Part shown: positions 10,101 to 18,348 of the stretch, piece by piece
Position numbering within the stretch: the first letter of the stretch is position 1
How the letters are laid out: the number at the start of each line of letters is the position of its first letter
Assembly (NCBI GenBank): GCA_040389965.1
Contig: JAZJZF010000024.1
Coordinates: 62,001 to 126,000 of the forward strand
Origin: UBA4416 sp040389965
Lineage (GTDB): Bacteria > Bacteroidota > Bacteroidia > B-17B0 > Aurantibacillaceae
Direction of reading: 5' to 3'
DNA: 64,000 nucleotides
Program-made: the position numbers and the translations under genes
The notes under the pieces: generated by a model
Database searches by the model: none
Seen by the model: the letters and a program-made list of their open reading frames with translations, nothing else
What the model was told of the DNA's origin: nothing

Positions 10101-11517
10101 TATTTGTAAGTGTTACAACATCTGTTCCTGCGCCTAAACCGCTTACGGTTTGCCCGCTTACCGTTCCTGCACTACTGCCAAATGAAGAAATAGTTTGACC
10201 TCCACTGGATGTATTATTAATAACAATCACACCATTGTTGTTTCCACAACTTGGATTGGTAAATGTTAACGTTGCTGCCGGATTTGGATTGACCGTGACC
10301 GCCATTGTACTTGTACTCGTACAACCTCCCGACGTAACATTATGCGTTACAACGTATGTTCCTGGCGCGGTAAAGCTGCCTGTATAATTAGCCGTGTTTC
10401 CTATTGCAGGCGATCCCACAACCGGAGAAAAGGAATACGACTGCGTTCCGCCGGCTGTACCCGTGTTATTAAAGCTAAAGCTATTTCCTGTTAAACATTG
10501 TGTAGGAGTTGGTATCGTAAATGTCGACGTAACATTGTTAACCGTTATATTGGTAGTTACCACATTGGAACAGCCTCCCGCAGTTACTGTGTGCGAGACG
10601 ATGTAAGATCCTGCAGTAGCAAATGCAATGGAAGGGTTTACAGAGTTTGCCGAAGTAATGGTAACCCCTGTAGTAGGAGAAACCGCCCAGTTATGATTGA
10701 CCCCGGCTGTACCCGTATGTGTAAATACCTGCGACATTCCCTGGCAAATAGTAGTATTCAAAGGGGTAAAGGCTGCTGAGAGCGAGGCGACGACCGTGAC
10801 CGTGACCGATTTTGTTAAAGTATTACATGGCGTATTGACCGTACAATTGTACGTTGTGGTTGTGCCCGGCGAGACGACTAAGCTGGCAGCCGTGGATCCT
10901 CCTGGACTCCATAAATAAGATATTGTACCACACCCCCCAGTGACCCCTGTAGCACTAAGCGTTGAGCTTCCGGGTAAACAATAGGTAGCAGGCGAAGCCG
11001 CTATATTAAAACTTAATGGCACAAATGTACCGGGTACTACAAAAGAATAAGTTGCTGTAAATGGGCCGGGACTATTAGAAGCAGATACCCATTCGCGGGC
11101 AGCAAAATAATAGGTTTGCCCGGGACATAAATTTGTAAACGGAATAAAAACGTTATTATATTGTTCGCCGGCCACACAACCATCACTACATAAGTTGGCA
11201 ATGTTTTGCGTAGAGTTATACCACGGAAATTGATTATACGTTGTTCCACCGCCTGTGCATGGCCAGTTTTGTAAGGTTGTCTGCATAGCTGCAGGCGGTA
11301 TACCTGTTAAAGCACCGGAAGTACAACCAATTTCAACCTGCATCCAGTAAGGTCCCGATCCACAGGTTGCTGCATCCGATGTTCCTGAAACAGTAACACC
11401 TGTTGCTCCTACTACGTAAGAAAAATTAACTAACGGTAATCCATGTGTTGCATATGTTTTTATGGAACATATTAAACATAAAGCCATTAATGTGTAGTGA
11501 AATATAAATCTTTTCAT
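4123..11517 (-). CDS. Giant SprB-repeat cell-surface protein with type B T9SS sorting domain
   Basis: About 2,460 residues. An upstream in-frame start exists 14 codons earlier, but the ATG giving MKRFIFHYTLMALCLICSIK fits a signal peptide directly. After an N-terminal domain of about 170 residues come some 25 modules of about 70-80 residues with the pattern of SprB repeats: a Cys-x-Gly/Phe-Gly start, GGT-P-Y-x-Y-x-W in the middle, then GTYTVTVTDANGC and ITQP-type ends (ITQP, LTQP or VTQP recurs at least nine times). Two PKD-like domains follow; the second contains SSYLWDFGD. The last 95 residues are a CHU_C or gliding-motility-associated domain (IPNTFTPDGNNVNDFFQPMG, then IFDRWGEIIF and GWDG), the type B T9SS sorting signal. 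Inferred role: adhesin or SprB-like motility filament. No gld or spr genes are present here, so gliding is not implied. Confidence 0.9.
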   Translation of the reverse strand: MKRFIFHYTLMALCLICSIKTYATHGLPLVNFSYVVGATGVTVSGTSDAATCGSGPYWMQVEIGCTSGALTGIPPAAMQTTLQNWPCTGGGTTYNQFPWYNSTQNIANLCSDGCVAGEQYNNVFIPFTNLCPGQTYYFAAREWVSASNSPGPFTATYSFVVPGTFVPLSFNIAASPATYCLPGSSTLSATGVTGGCGTISYLWSPGGSTAASLVVSPGTTTTYNCTVNTPCNTLTKSVTVTVVASLSAAFTPLNTTICQGMSQVFTHTGTAGVNHNWAVSPTTGVTITSANSVNPSIAFATAGSYIVSHTVTAGGCSNVVTTNITVNNVTSTFTIPTPTQCLTGNSFSFNNTGTAGGTQSYSFSPVVGSPAIGNTANYTGSFTAPGTYVVTHNVTSGGCTSTSTMAVTVNPNPAATLTFTNPSCGNNNGVIVINNTSSGGQTISSFGSSAGTVSGQTVSGLGAGTDVVTLTNNFGCTFTVSATLANTPPITDVALTPSNIICGAGTGSITIGAVTGGTAGFTYAVNGGAFSTTPPVTGLASGTYSITVKDALGCTFTKTVAITVTSGPTAIANTVTPAGCGLTNGTNNVTGVTGGTAAYTFSLNGVSTPSLSSNLAPGNYNLTVKDANGCTFTKTITVGGATGPTAAVITTTNASCGIANGSSSVTSVTGGVPTYSYSFDGGAFTASAGIGSLAAGPHTVVIKDAGTCTLSVPYNILNNGSPSISLTASTNVLCNGGSTGNFTVTETGGSGAPYTYTLTSPFSSNGNGQFNNLPVGVYTVNGKDVAGCLATITVNITQPTPLTLSLSAQPVKCFGTSTGTITASGSGGTAPYQYQINGTGFQASGNFTTVPANTHIIQVKDANGCITTQTVTVTQPAALADVLATQNANCTAANGSITATPSGGTSPYTYAWTGGGGSGSVTTGLVSGTYSVTVTDNNGCTLVSSATIGNTPGGTAAITGSTNITCNGANNGILTANMVTAGTAPYTYTWTPTPGAGQGASTATSLAPGTYTCTIKDFYGCIATAVGTLTQPAPLTAIMNSNNVKCYGTSTGTVSASGTGGTGPYTYNWPTLASTLTTVNNVAIGNYTCQIKDANNCIINPTIAVTQPSSITLTSSVTPANCNQANGSSTVTPSGGTPGYTYTWSPLPSSTNILSNAPAGTYTVTIKDANNCVYALTSTIPNLSGPSISITSFTNVSCFGGNNACATASATGGTGTLTYQWNTGQITPTVCNFLAGVHTVSVTDGQGCVASTNITITQPPLLTVSVTATNPLCFGALNGSGSATAFGGTPSYTYAWTGGGGTGSTTTPIGAGSYAVNVTDAKGCVATASITLVNPPAMVANITSTNVTCFNACNGIAVGTTTNNVGVVTYHWIGGASPVTAQTVSGLCAGVYTLTATDQNNCTANAQVIITQPTQVTANIASTGSVTCNGGNNGFAQVTPGGGTGAYTYTWTGAAAGSSANANNLPAGTYSVTVGDANGCTATTQATIIQPAPLATTLTTTNPKCFGSADGTGTVAFTGGNGLPTFLWQPGLQNGNTVNNLTVGPHTVAITYNGSCTTNLTFTLTQPPVLSAVVSATNSNCGQSNGAATATVTGGTGPYNYLWSNGPTTLPNLGIIAGPYTFTVTDANNCKASASALVNDIAGPTVVISGTTAVKCFNGNDGGATTTITGGVPTYTIQWDNGATTQNVTNFFAGSHNITVTDAAGCIGTASVNITQPTQLVSAISSFSNVTCFGLTNGQATMSVNGGTPGYSYTWTPGGQTSAVMANVGANTYTCDVKDANNCITSQVVTISQPQALVMAASSFSNISCFGGSNGQISTTVQGGTPGYVYNWSPAQTNSGVLGGLPSGPYSFTVTDTKNCTVNANFTILEPSALTSVYSSTPAKCGLLNGTATMTVGGGTPSYTLNWNTSPLQQGTTATGMGPGTNWNCVITDSKGCTRTQTVAILDAPSPVITSITSTPPTCFGGQNGSIVVNYNLGTPGYTVAWSNPITPATQVTSSLTQTATGVGAGTYSVTVTDTYGCSVGGFANVSAPNILLLNVSPVQTICYGQSAQIFATGSGGTFPYTYTWTPTAFPGSGPHTVNPTTTTLYNVNMTDANGCTTTPKVITVNVTPQLLIAAASYTACAGDQKDLTPSITSPGRGAPYDFTWSTGVVNTAVGGSTITVTANTITNPNTYTVMASDGCSPSATAIFTLVVNPLPTVSFTANPTEGCAPLAVTLTGASDGPNNTFLWSDAVHGNGNPTNVTLKDSGKYSVTVVVTNPATGCKNQLTKTDYITVYPKPKASFFANPQTTSILDPLINFTNTSIGASSYLWDFGDPAAINGTNNATTFNASHSYSFVGPYNVNLVATSNHGCVDVALLEVEITPDFALYIPNTFTPDGNNVNDFFQPMGVGINEDNYRMDIFDRWGEIIFTSNNFRKGWDGSVKGSGKIAEQGVYTYKLMVFDTQGNKHPFVGHVTVLRTN

Positions 11518-11617
11518 AAATAAGGTAATTTGTAAGGTAAATTTAAAATAATATTTCAAATATCAAATTAAATTTCACTAATTTTATTTTATAGTTCACT
11601 CATCGTCATATAAAATT

Positions 11618-13294
11618 ATGATACCCGTTTTCCGAGTTAAATTATATCTGTTATTTTTTATTCATGTGCTCGGGAAAGCACAGAACTGCCCGTCTTTTTC
11701 CACTTATTTTGGTGGAACACAAAGCGATGAAATAAAAGGAATTGCTATTGATAATGATAAAAATAGCTATGTGCTTGGCAATACCTATAGCACCGATTTA
11801 CCAATAACACCGGGCCTTATAAACGATTCTTTTTCAGGAAACTACGATGGTTTTATTGCCAAGCTCGATAGCTGTGGAAGCCTTGTGTGGTGCACTTATA
11901 CAGGCGGTGCCAATTTTGACAGCGCCGAAAAAATAGCGCTTACTACTGATGGTAATTTGGTTTTTTGCGGATATACAAGCAGCATAGAATCATTTACGAC
12001 CAACGGTTGTTTTCAACCGATGAACAATGGAGGCTACGATTGCTTTATCAGTAAAATTAATCCAAGCGGACATATTATTTGGAGTACGTTGTTTGGAAAA
12101 TCAGGTGGCGATTTTGCTTTTGATATTGCTGTTGATGCCTTAAATAATATTATTGTTGGAGGAACAACCACCAGTGCCGGACTTTATACAAGTTCCGTAT
12201 CCTTCCAGCAAAACCTCAAAGCCAATACAGATGCCTTTATTGCGAGGTTCTCGCCCGGAGGAACCCTCAAATGGTGTACCTACTATGGTGGAAATAATTC
12301 GGAAGATATTCATGTTGTTACAACTGATCATAATTGTAATATTATTGGTGCCGGTGGCTCTTTCAGTACTAATTTAAATACCAGTGCCGGAGCCTATCAA
12401 AATTTAAACGAAGGCAGTGCCGATGGTTATATTATAAAACTCGACTCTAACTGTACTCGTATATTCTCTTCCTATCTCGGCGGCAGTGGCGTTGATGATG
12501 TTTGGGGCGTTGCGTGCGATGCCAACTCTAATATATACCTGGCAGGCCACACAAGCAGTGCCGATTTTGATACAACCTCAGCAGCTTACCAAACTACCAA
12601 TAAAGGACTCTCGGATTGGTATCTTACAAAGTGGTCGCCCGCCGGCACATTACTGGTTTCTACCTTATTTGGTGGCAGTTTAAATGATAATTTAGCACGC
12701 ATGATTCTCTCAGGATCATATGAGGTCACTCTTATCGGTAAAACGGAAAGTACAGATGTACCGATGCTTGGTACAAATAACCAACAAATATCGGGCGGCA
12801 ATTATGATCTGTTACTCGCAAAATTTAATACGACTTCCCTTACTCCTGTCTGGACAAGTTATTATGGAGGAGCACAGGATGAAGAAGCATTTGATTTGCA
12901 GAGTTATCACGGTTCTTTTTTAGAATTTGTTGGTACTACAAACAGTAACGATTATCCAATCTCAGCATCCCCTTATCAAGCTACCTTAAACGCCAGCAGT
13001 GTAGATGGTGCCATCACAAAACTCAGTGTCGGAAATTTGGTGACAACAGGCATAAAATCCAATGAAAAAACACAACTCATCATGGCTACGCCTAACCCTT
13101 TTACCGACAGGATCTTTCTTACCGGCAATGGTATTCAAAGTATACATTGTTATGATGTGAGCGGCCAGGATCTTTACCCGATGCTGAAAACAAACGATGC
13201 TCTTATTTTAAATACAGAGCTTCTGGCTAAAGGCGTTTATCTGTTATTTATTGTAAGCGATAAAGAAATGATATCGTTTAAAATGATAAAATAA
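11618..13294 (+). CDS. SBBP-repeat beta-propeller secreted protein with type A T9SS sorting domain
   Basis: 558 residues. It begins with a signal peptide (MIPVFRVKLYLLFFIHVLGK then AQ). Seven repeats of about 60 residues carry the SBBP hallmark: a Y-F/Y-G-G turn (FSTYFGG, WCTYTGG, WCTYYGG, FSSYLGG, VSTLFGG, WTSYYGG), an acidic strand, and a G-x-T-x-S-x-x-F/Y ending. They predict a single beta-propeller. The C-terminal 75 residues are a type A sorting domain: ATPNPFTDRIFLTGNG, then CYDVSGQDLY, ending in KGVYLLFIVSDKEMISFKMI. The substrate of the propeller is unknown. It is divergent from the giant gene, so both could share a regulatory region. Confidence 0.88.
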   Translation: MIPVFRVKLYLLFFIHVLGKAQNCPSFSTYFGGTQSDEIKGIAIDNDKNSYVLGNTYSTDLPITPGLINDSFSGNYDGFIAKLDSCGSLVWCTYTGGANFDSAEKIALTTDGNLVFCGYTSSIESFTTNGCFQPMNNGGYDCFISKINPSGHIIWSTLFGKSGGDFAFDIAVDALNNIIVGGTTTSAGLYTSSVSFQQNLKANTDAFIARFSPGGTLKWCTYYGGNNSEDIHVVTTDHNCNIIGAGGSFSTNLNTSAGAYQNLNEGSADGYIIKLDSNCTRIFSSYLGGSGVDDVWGVACDANSNIYLAGHTSSADFDTTSAAYQTTNKGLSDWYLTKWSPAGTLLVSTLFGGSLNDNLARMILSGSYEVTLIGKTESTDVPMLGTNNQQISGGNYDLLLAKFNTTSLTPVWTSYYGGAQDEEAFDLQSYHGSFLEFVGTTNSNDYPISASPYQATLNASSVDGAITKLSVGNLVTTGIKSNEKTQLIMATPNPFTDRIFLTGNGIQSIHCYDVSGQDLYPMLKTNDALILNTELLAKGVYLLFIVSDKEMISFKMIK

Positions 13295-13295
13295 T

Positions 13296-14225
13296 TTATT
13301 TTTTCTTTTTGGTAACAACATTTTGTGTTGTTTTATATTTCCCCGAAATAATCTGTTTAAAGGGGTATACCAGCTGTTTGATAAAAGTGGTGGGAATCTC
13401 CTTCTGATCAGGAACTCCTAAAACAGGCTCTTCGTTTTTCGGTAAATAAAATGAGCCAAATAGAATATCCCATACCGGTAAAATGCTTGCATAGTTAACG
13501 CCGTAATGCCTCGGAATATTTTTAGCATGATGCCACGAATGGGTTTCGGGCGTGTTTATAATGTAATTAAGAATGCCCCATTTTAATTTTATATTCATGT
13601 GTGTAAAAAAGCCCCAAACATTTTGTACGGTTATTTGAAACAAAAAATAATCGGTAGCGGAATACCCGATCATGGCAAACGGAATATAAATAATGGGTTT
13701 AAACACAAACATCTCCACAAAATGAAAGTGCCGTGTAGAGCCTGCACCAAGGGTTTCTTGTGCATGGTGTATCTTGTGGAAGGTCCATAAAAAATCAGAG
13801 CGGTGCAACAAATAATGCGCAAAGTATTCGCAAAAATCCTGTATCACAAACATAATGGCTATTTGTACAAATGGATTCCAGTGAGTGATATCACATATTT
13901 TTAAGGAATGAAATCCAAACAAACCAACTATTTTTAAAAACAGTAATTCGGTTACAGCGCATATGGCAAACAGTCCTATAATATATACCAGCACATCATT
14001 AAAAAACACATAAAAGGTATCGAGCCAAAATCCTTTGCGACTTAAAACCCCGTGCTGCCTTTGTTTCGGCAAAATAATTTCAAATACAAAGCATACCACA
14101 TAGGCTATTAGTACACAGTAATACACATTATTAAAGGCGGGATGCTTTAGCTGGTAGGTTGTGTATTGATAAACGAGCTTTGAGTTCTCAACAAATGCAT
14201 TTGCTATTTCAGGAATTAAAGCCAA
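13296..14225 (-). CDS. Fatty acid hydroxylase / sterol desaturase family membrane protein
   Basis: 309 residues, with a start I place at a TTG because no in-frame ATG lies near the N terminus. Four or five membrane segments surround the di-iron histidine motifs: HYLLHR, HKIHH and HSWHH, with DFCEYFAHYLLHRSDF forming the first cluster. In this superfamily these His residues bind a non-haem di-iron centre that hydroxylates or desaturates lipid acyl chains, sterols or carotenoids. The substrate here is not identifiable. Its stop lies one base past the stop of the SBBP gene, so the two genes converge tightly. Confidence 0.88.
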   Translation of the reverse strand: MALIPEIANAFVENSKLVYQYTTYQLKHPAFNNVYYCVLIAYVVCFVFEIILPKQRQHGVLSRKGFWLDTFYVFFNDVLVYIIGLFAICAVTELLFLKIVGLFGFHSLKICDITHWNPFVQIAIMFVIQDFCEYFAHYLLHRSDFLWTFHKIHHAQETLGAGSTRHFHFVEMFVFKPIIYIPFAMIGYSATDYFLFQITVQNVWGFFTHMNIKLKWGILNYIINTPETHSWHHAKNIPRHYGVNYASILPVWDILFGSFYLPKNEEPVLGVPDQKEIPTTFIKQLVYPFKQIISGKYKTTQNVVTKKKK

Positions 14226-14295
14226 GTGAACACAAAAAGTAAAGTCGTTGTCTGTTTTTTAAATTTTATTACCTTAGTGATCCTAAAGCAATTTA

Positions 14296-16170
14296 ATGAT
14301 TAAAATTAAGAATTATTTTAATAGACAACATTTATTATTGCTAATTGTTGTTGGCCTTCTTTATGGTAATACCCTTAAAAACGGCTACTCGTTAGACGAT
14401 AGCATTGTTACCGAAAAAACCAATCTTACCGCCAAAGGCATTAAAGCCATTCCTAAAATAATACATTCCTATTATATTGAACGCGCCCATGAAATGAAAT
14501 TTGAATACAGGCCATTGGTTAAAATTTCGTTTGCTATCGAACATGAGTTGTTTGGCGTTAATGCCGGCGTGTCGCACTTTGTGAATCTGTTCTTATACCT
14601 TATTGGTTTGTTTTTACTCTTTGGTGTTTTAAAGCTACTGTTTTCGGACTACCCCGAATCTATTGCGTTTTATTGCGTTTTATTGTTTGCTATACTACCA
14701 ATACATACGGAGGTTGTAGCGAGTCTTAAAAACAGAGATATCTTACTCTGCTTCATTTTTTGTATGCTTGCTTTTAAACAGTTTATCTTGTTTTTCGAAT
14801 CCGATTTTAAAAAATGGGGTTCACTCTTTTTTTCTCTCCTGTATTTTTATCTGGCCTTTCTCTCCAAGATGGACGCATTGCCTTACCTGGCAATAGTTCC
14901 GGTATTGTTGTTTGTAAAAAGCAGGCAGCATTTTAAAAAAGTATTACTCTTTACCGCTATTTTTCTTTTCTCTTATTTCCTGTACGTTCTTACGAAAAAA
15001 GGCGCCCTCGAAAAAACATCTGTCAAAAGGGCTTATTCTACTTTCGAGAATCCCTTGTTTTTTAATCACAGTTTTAAATTAAAGATCATTGCTGTATTTA
15101 ATTCTTTGGGCTTTTATATTAACCAGGAAATTTATCCGTTTAAGCAATGTTGTTATTATGGCGTTGATACCATTCCTGTTTACAAATTAAGCCTGCATGG
15201 GTATTTAGGCATTCTTGCTTCGCCTTTATTGGTTTACGGCCTTATTAAATCTTATCTTAAAAAAGATTTTCTATTGTTTGCCGGTTTGTTCATTTTCTGC
15301 GCAGCAGTATCAATGTACCTTAATCTTTTGAAACCGGCAGTAGGTATTGTTGCCGACAGGTTTGCCTTTCTTTCGTCGCTTGGTTTGGTTATTGTTACCA
15401 TTGCTTTGCTACACCGGTATTTGAAGCTGGGGCCAACGGTTCCCGGAAATTTAAAAGTGGCCGCTGTGTTCATTTTTATTTTATTTGGAGCTACAACCAT
15501 CCTCCGAAACAAAGACTGGAATACGCTTGATACGCTTGTGCACACCGATTATACCAAGTTTGAAAAAAATGCTTTTTTAAATTATAAGGAAGGTTTAAAT
15601 ATTATAAATGCCATACAGCAAAACAGAACAAAGCTTGAAGCGGCTGTGCAACAAAAAGAATTATTTATAAAGGCTCGGAAGCTGGTTGAAAAATCGGTGC
15701 AGATTGCGCCCGATTATGTAGTAAGCAGGTCGTATTTATGTTATATCGATATTTATTTATTAAATGATTTTAAGGCTGCCCTGCCCCATCTGGACACGGC
15801 TCTTAGTCAGGAAAAAAACGCCGAGCTTCTTTTTTATAAAGCCATTTGCATGCGCGAAACGGGGCAGAAAGACAGCGCGGAGATCTATTTAAAAAAATGC
15901 CTGATTTTGGATGAACGTTATTACAATGCTTATAATTTACTGGTGTTTGATTATAATGCAGCAAAGCAATATCAAAGATCTATCGGACTTTATTTACGTG
16001 CTTTAAATAACGGCCTTAATACACTTGAAATAAATAATGGTCTTGGGAAAACCTATTGGCAAATGGGTGATACCGTTCATGCCATTAATTATTACCAGGG
16101 GGCTTTAAACATTGATCCTTTAAATGAGGAGGCTAATGCCATGGTAAAAAGACTGACCCGAAAATCCTGA
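14296..16170 (+). CDS. Polytopic membrane protein with C-terminal TPR repeats (GT-C/TMTC-like)
   Basis: 624 residues. The first 400 contain about ten membrane segments. The first external loop carries NGYSLDDSIV and YRPLVKISFAIEHELFG, and a later loop has LLFAILPIHTEVVASLKNRD. This arrangement (acidic residue in loop 1, Pro-Ile-His-Thr-Glu in loop 2, a soluble TPR tail) resembles GT-C mannosyltransferases of the TMTC and DUF1736 type. Residues 450-615 form TPR units (APDYVVSRSYLCYIDIYLLN, AELLFYKAICMRETGQKDSA, GLGKTYWQMGDTVHAINYYQ). Inference: a lipid-linked sugar transferase that glycosylates exported proteins. The function has not been shown from sequence. Confidence 0.65.
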   Translation: MIKIKNYFNRQHLLLLIVVGLLYGNTLKNGYSLDDSIVTEKTNLTAKGIKAIPKIIHSYYIERAHEMKFEYRPLVKISFAIEHELFGVNAGVSHFVNLFLYLIGLFLLFGVLKLLFSDYPESIAFYCVLLFAILPIHTEVVASLKNRDILLCFIFCMLAFKQFILFFESDFKKWGSLFFSLLYFYLAFLSKMDALPYLAIVPVLLFVKSRQHFKKVLLFTAIFLFSYFLYVLTKKGALEKTSVKRAYSTFENPLFFNHSFKLKIIAVFNSLGFYINQEIYPFKQCCYYGVDTIPVYKLSLHGYLGILASPLLVYGLIKSYLKKDFLLFAGLFIFCAAVSMYLNLLKPAVGIVADRFAFLSSLGLVIVTIALLHRYLKLGPTVPGNLKVAAVFIFILFGATTILRNKDWNTLDTLVHTDYTKFEKNAFLNYKEGLNIINAIQQNRTKLEAAVQQKELFIKARKLVEKSVQIAPDYVVSRSYLCYIDIYLLNDFKAALPHLDTALSQEKNAELLFYKAICMRETGQKDSAEIYLKKCLILDERYYNAYNLLVFDYNAAKQYQRSIGLYLRALNNGLNTLEINNGLGKTYWQMGDTVHAINYYQGALNIDPLNEEANAMVKRLTRKS

Positions 16171-16175
16171 GCTAC

Positions 16176-17657
16176 TTAAATTTCTTTTCGCATCCTGGCT
16201 ACCGGAATATCCAGTTGTTCCCTGTATTTGGCAACGGTGCGGCGGGCAATATTATAGCCTTTTTCCTTTAAGATGATACACAATGCATCATCGGTAAGCG
16301 GTTTCTTTTTCTCTTCGCTGGCAATACAATCCTGAAGAATTTTTTTCACTTCGCGTGTACTTACTTCTTCCCCGTTTTCAGTGCTTAAGGATTCGGAGAA
16401 AAAGGTTTTCAGTAAAAACGTTCCGTAAGGAGTTTGTACATATTTACTATTGGCAACACGGGATACCGTAGAAATGTCTAAGCCCACTTTATCGGCAATA
16501 TCCTTTAATATCATGGGTTTAAGCTTCGACTCATCGCCGCTCGAAAAATAGTCGTTTTGGTATTGCATGATCGTGTGCATACAAATAAGCATGGTTTGGT
16601 GGCGTTGCTGTAAGGCTTCAATAAACCACTGTGCCGATTCTATTTTTCCTTTTACAAAAGAAGAGGCTTCTTTACCTGACTTATCTTTTTTGCGGGAATA
16701 TTCTTTCAGCATTTCAGCATAATCATCACTGATCTTTAATTCGGGCAAATTTCTTTGATTAATGCTTAGTTCCGGAATCCCATCGTTTACCGTAATATTA
16801 AAATCAGGCACAACTTCCGAGATCTGGCCTTTATTATCTCCTTCCGAATTACCCGGACGTGGATTTAAATTAATGATCTCCGAAATAATATCCTTCAGGT
16901 CTTCGTCTTCTATATTCAGCTTACGGATAATTTTATCGTAATGTTTTTTCGAAAACTCATCCATCATGGTTTTTACAACCTCAATGGCCAGATGCGTTTC
17001 TCTTGCTTTTACCGGCTTTTTGGCCAGTTGTATCAGCAAGCACTCTTGCAGCGTTCTTGCACCAACACCCGCAGGATCAAACTCCTGTATGGTTTTTAAA
17101 ACACTTTCCAGTTCTTCTTTGGTGGTTTGTATGTTTTGTGAAAAAGCAAGGTCATCCACAATGAGTTCGAGTTCCCGGCGTATATAGCCATCTTCATCAA
17201 TGCACCCAATTAAATATAAACCTATGTTATATTCTTTATCGTTTAAATCCCTGAGCCCTAATTGTTCTTCGAGTTGCGAATGAAAATCGGGGCCTTCCAC
17301 AACTACTGCCTGAAACAATTCATCGTCGGCACTCCTGTTTGATACTTCATATTTATAAGAATCCAACTCCCCTGCATCCATATAATCTTCAAACTCAAAG
17401 CCATCGTCTATTTTTTCGATCTCTTTTTCCTCATAATCCCCCGTTTCGTCCAATGAGTTCTCTACTTCATCATATTCGTTTTCGGGTTCGCTCTCAAAAT
17501 CAAGGTCTCCTTCTTCAAGAGCGGGGTTAATTTCAAGCTCTTCCTTTATTCTTTGCTCTAATGCAACCGTAGGCAACTGCAACAATTTCATGAGTTGAAT
17601 TTGCTGAGGCGAAAGTTTTTGTAATAACTTTAAATGCTGTGATTGTTTAAGAGCCAT
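16176..17657 (-). CDS. rpoN: RNA polymerase sigma-54 factor (RpoN)
   Basis: 493 residues with the three RpoN regions. Region I is the Gln/Leu-rich N terminus (LKLLQKLSPQQIQLMKLLQL). A very acidic region II follows at about residues 45-110. The core-binding domain comes next, and region III ends in the RpoN box ARRTVAKYRE at about 471-480 with the preceding helix-turn-helix (DISTVSRVANSKYVQTPYG). It recognises -24/-12 promoters and needs an AAA+ activator, and none is encoded in this window. It converges with the TPR membrane-protein gene (5 bases between). Confidence 0.96.
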   Translation of the reverse strand: MALKQSQHLKLLQKLSPQQIQLMKLLQLPTVALEQRIKEELEINPALEEGDLDFESEPENEYDEVENSLDETGDYEEKEIEKIDDGFEFEDYMDAGELDSYKYEVSNRSADDELFQAVVVEGPDFHSQLEEQLGLRDLNDKEYNIGLYLIGCIDEDGYIRRELELIVDDLAFSQNIQTTKEELESVLKTIQEFDPAGVGARTLQECLLIQLAKKPVKARETHLAIEVVKTMMDEFSKKHYDKIIRKLNIEDEDLKDIISEIINLNPRPGNSEGDNKGQISEVVPDFNITVNDGIPELSINQRNLPELKISDDYAEMLKEYSRKKDKSGKEASSFVKGKIESAQWFIEALQQRHQTMLICMHTIMQYQNDYFSSGDESKLKPMILKDIADKVGLDISTVSRVANSKYVQTPYGTFLLKTFFSESLSTENGEEVSTREVKKILQDCIASEEKKKPLTDDALCIILKEKGYNIARRTVAKYREQLDIPVARMRKEI

Positions 17658-17668
17658 AACTATAAAGG

Positions 17669-17676
17669 CAAATATA
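17669..17676 (-). promoter_or_regulatory. Bacteroidetes -7 promoter element for rpoN
   Basis: TATATTTG on the minus strand fits TAnnTTTG and ends 11 bases before the rpoN ATG. If used, the transcript would have a 5' leader of only a few bases. Confidence 0.4.
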
Positions 17677-17739
17677 CAAAAACCGCCACGAATTATAATA
17701 ATGGCTTAATTTTTGTTGAGATAAACCTTTTTTCCTGAA

Positions 17740-18339
17740 TTAATAGTTATAATAAGGCGAGATCATAAGGTACACAATAACTCCTGTTACTGTAACATAC
17801 AACCATATAGGATAGCTGAATCGTGTGAGTTTTTTATGCTTTACCCGGTCGTCTTTTAATCCGTAATAAAACGAAAGCAATACCAACGGTAATACAATGA
17901 CTGCAAAAAAGATATGGGTTAATAATATAACCAGGTAAACCGGCCTGATGCCTGAAACATTTGCACGCTCGGTATCATCTAAAAATTTGGAATGATCTAT
18001 ATCGCCAAAAATAGTATCAGGTACAAAGTAATGCGCTGTAACATAACAGACAATAAACAAAGCAGATAATACAAAAGCTGTAAGGTTTAAACGTTTGTGC
18101 AGTTTTATGTTTCTTTTTTTAATAGCCCATAACGAAAAAATTAATAATACGCTGCAAGTGCCATTTAATATGGCATTTACCAATGGTAGCTTATAAATAA
18201 ATGAGGGGAATGTATCAGGTACCGGAATAATTTTTTGGTTCAATACCACTACTATTAAACAAATTAAAATACTGACAAATAAAATAATTTTAAAAACCGT
18301 TTTATCGTTTTGTTTTCCGAGTAAGGTTTGAGTTTCCAT
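17740..18339 (-). CDS. DUF420 family membrane protein
   Basis: 199 residues with five predicted membrane helices. The family pattern shows as NAILNGTCSVLLIFSLWAIK, then HKRLNLTAFVLSALFIVCYV, then an HSKFL loop and LLTHIFFAVIVLPLVLLSFY, with several membrane-border His residues. DUF420 proteins often sit near cytochrome oxidase or SCO-type genes and may assist haem-copper oxidase assembly, but no such genes are visible here. Its start is 9 bases after the stop of the hotdog dehydratase gene, so it is probably the last gene of that leftward operon. Confidence 0.8.
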   Translation of the reverse strand: METQTLLGKQNDKTVFKIILFVSILICLIVVVLNQKIIPVPDTFPSFIYKLPLVNAILNGTCSVLLIFSLWAIKKRNIKLHKRLNLTAFVLSALFIVCYVTAHYFVPDTIFGDIDHSKFLDDTERANVSGIRPVYLVILLTHIFFAVIVLPLVLLSFYYGLKDDRVKHKKLTRFSYPIWLYVTVTGVIVYLMISPYYNY

Positions 18340-18348
18340 GTAACTGAA

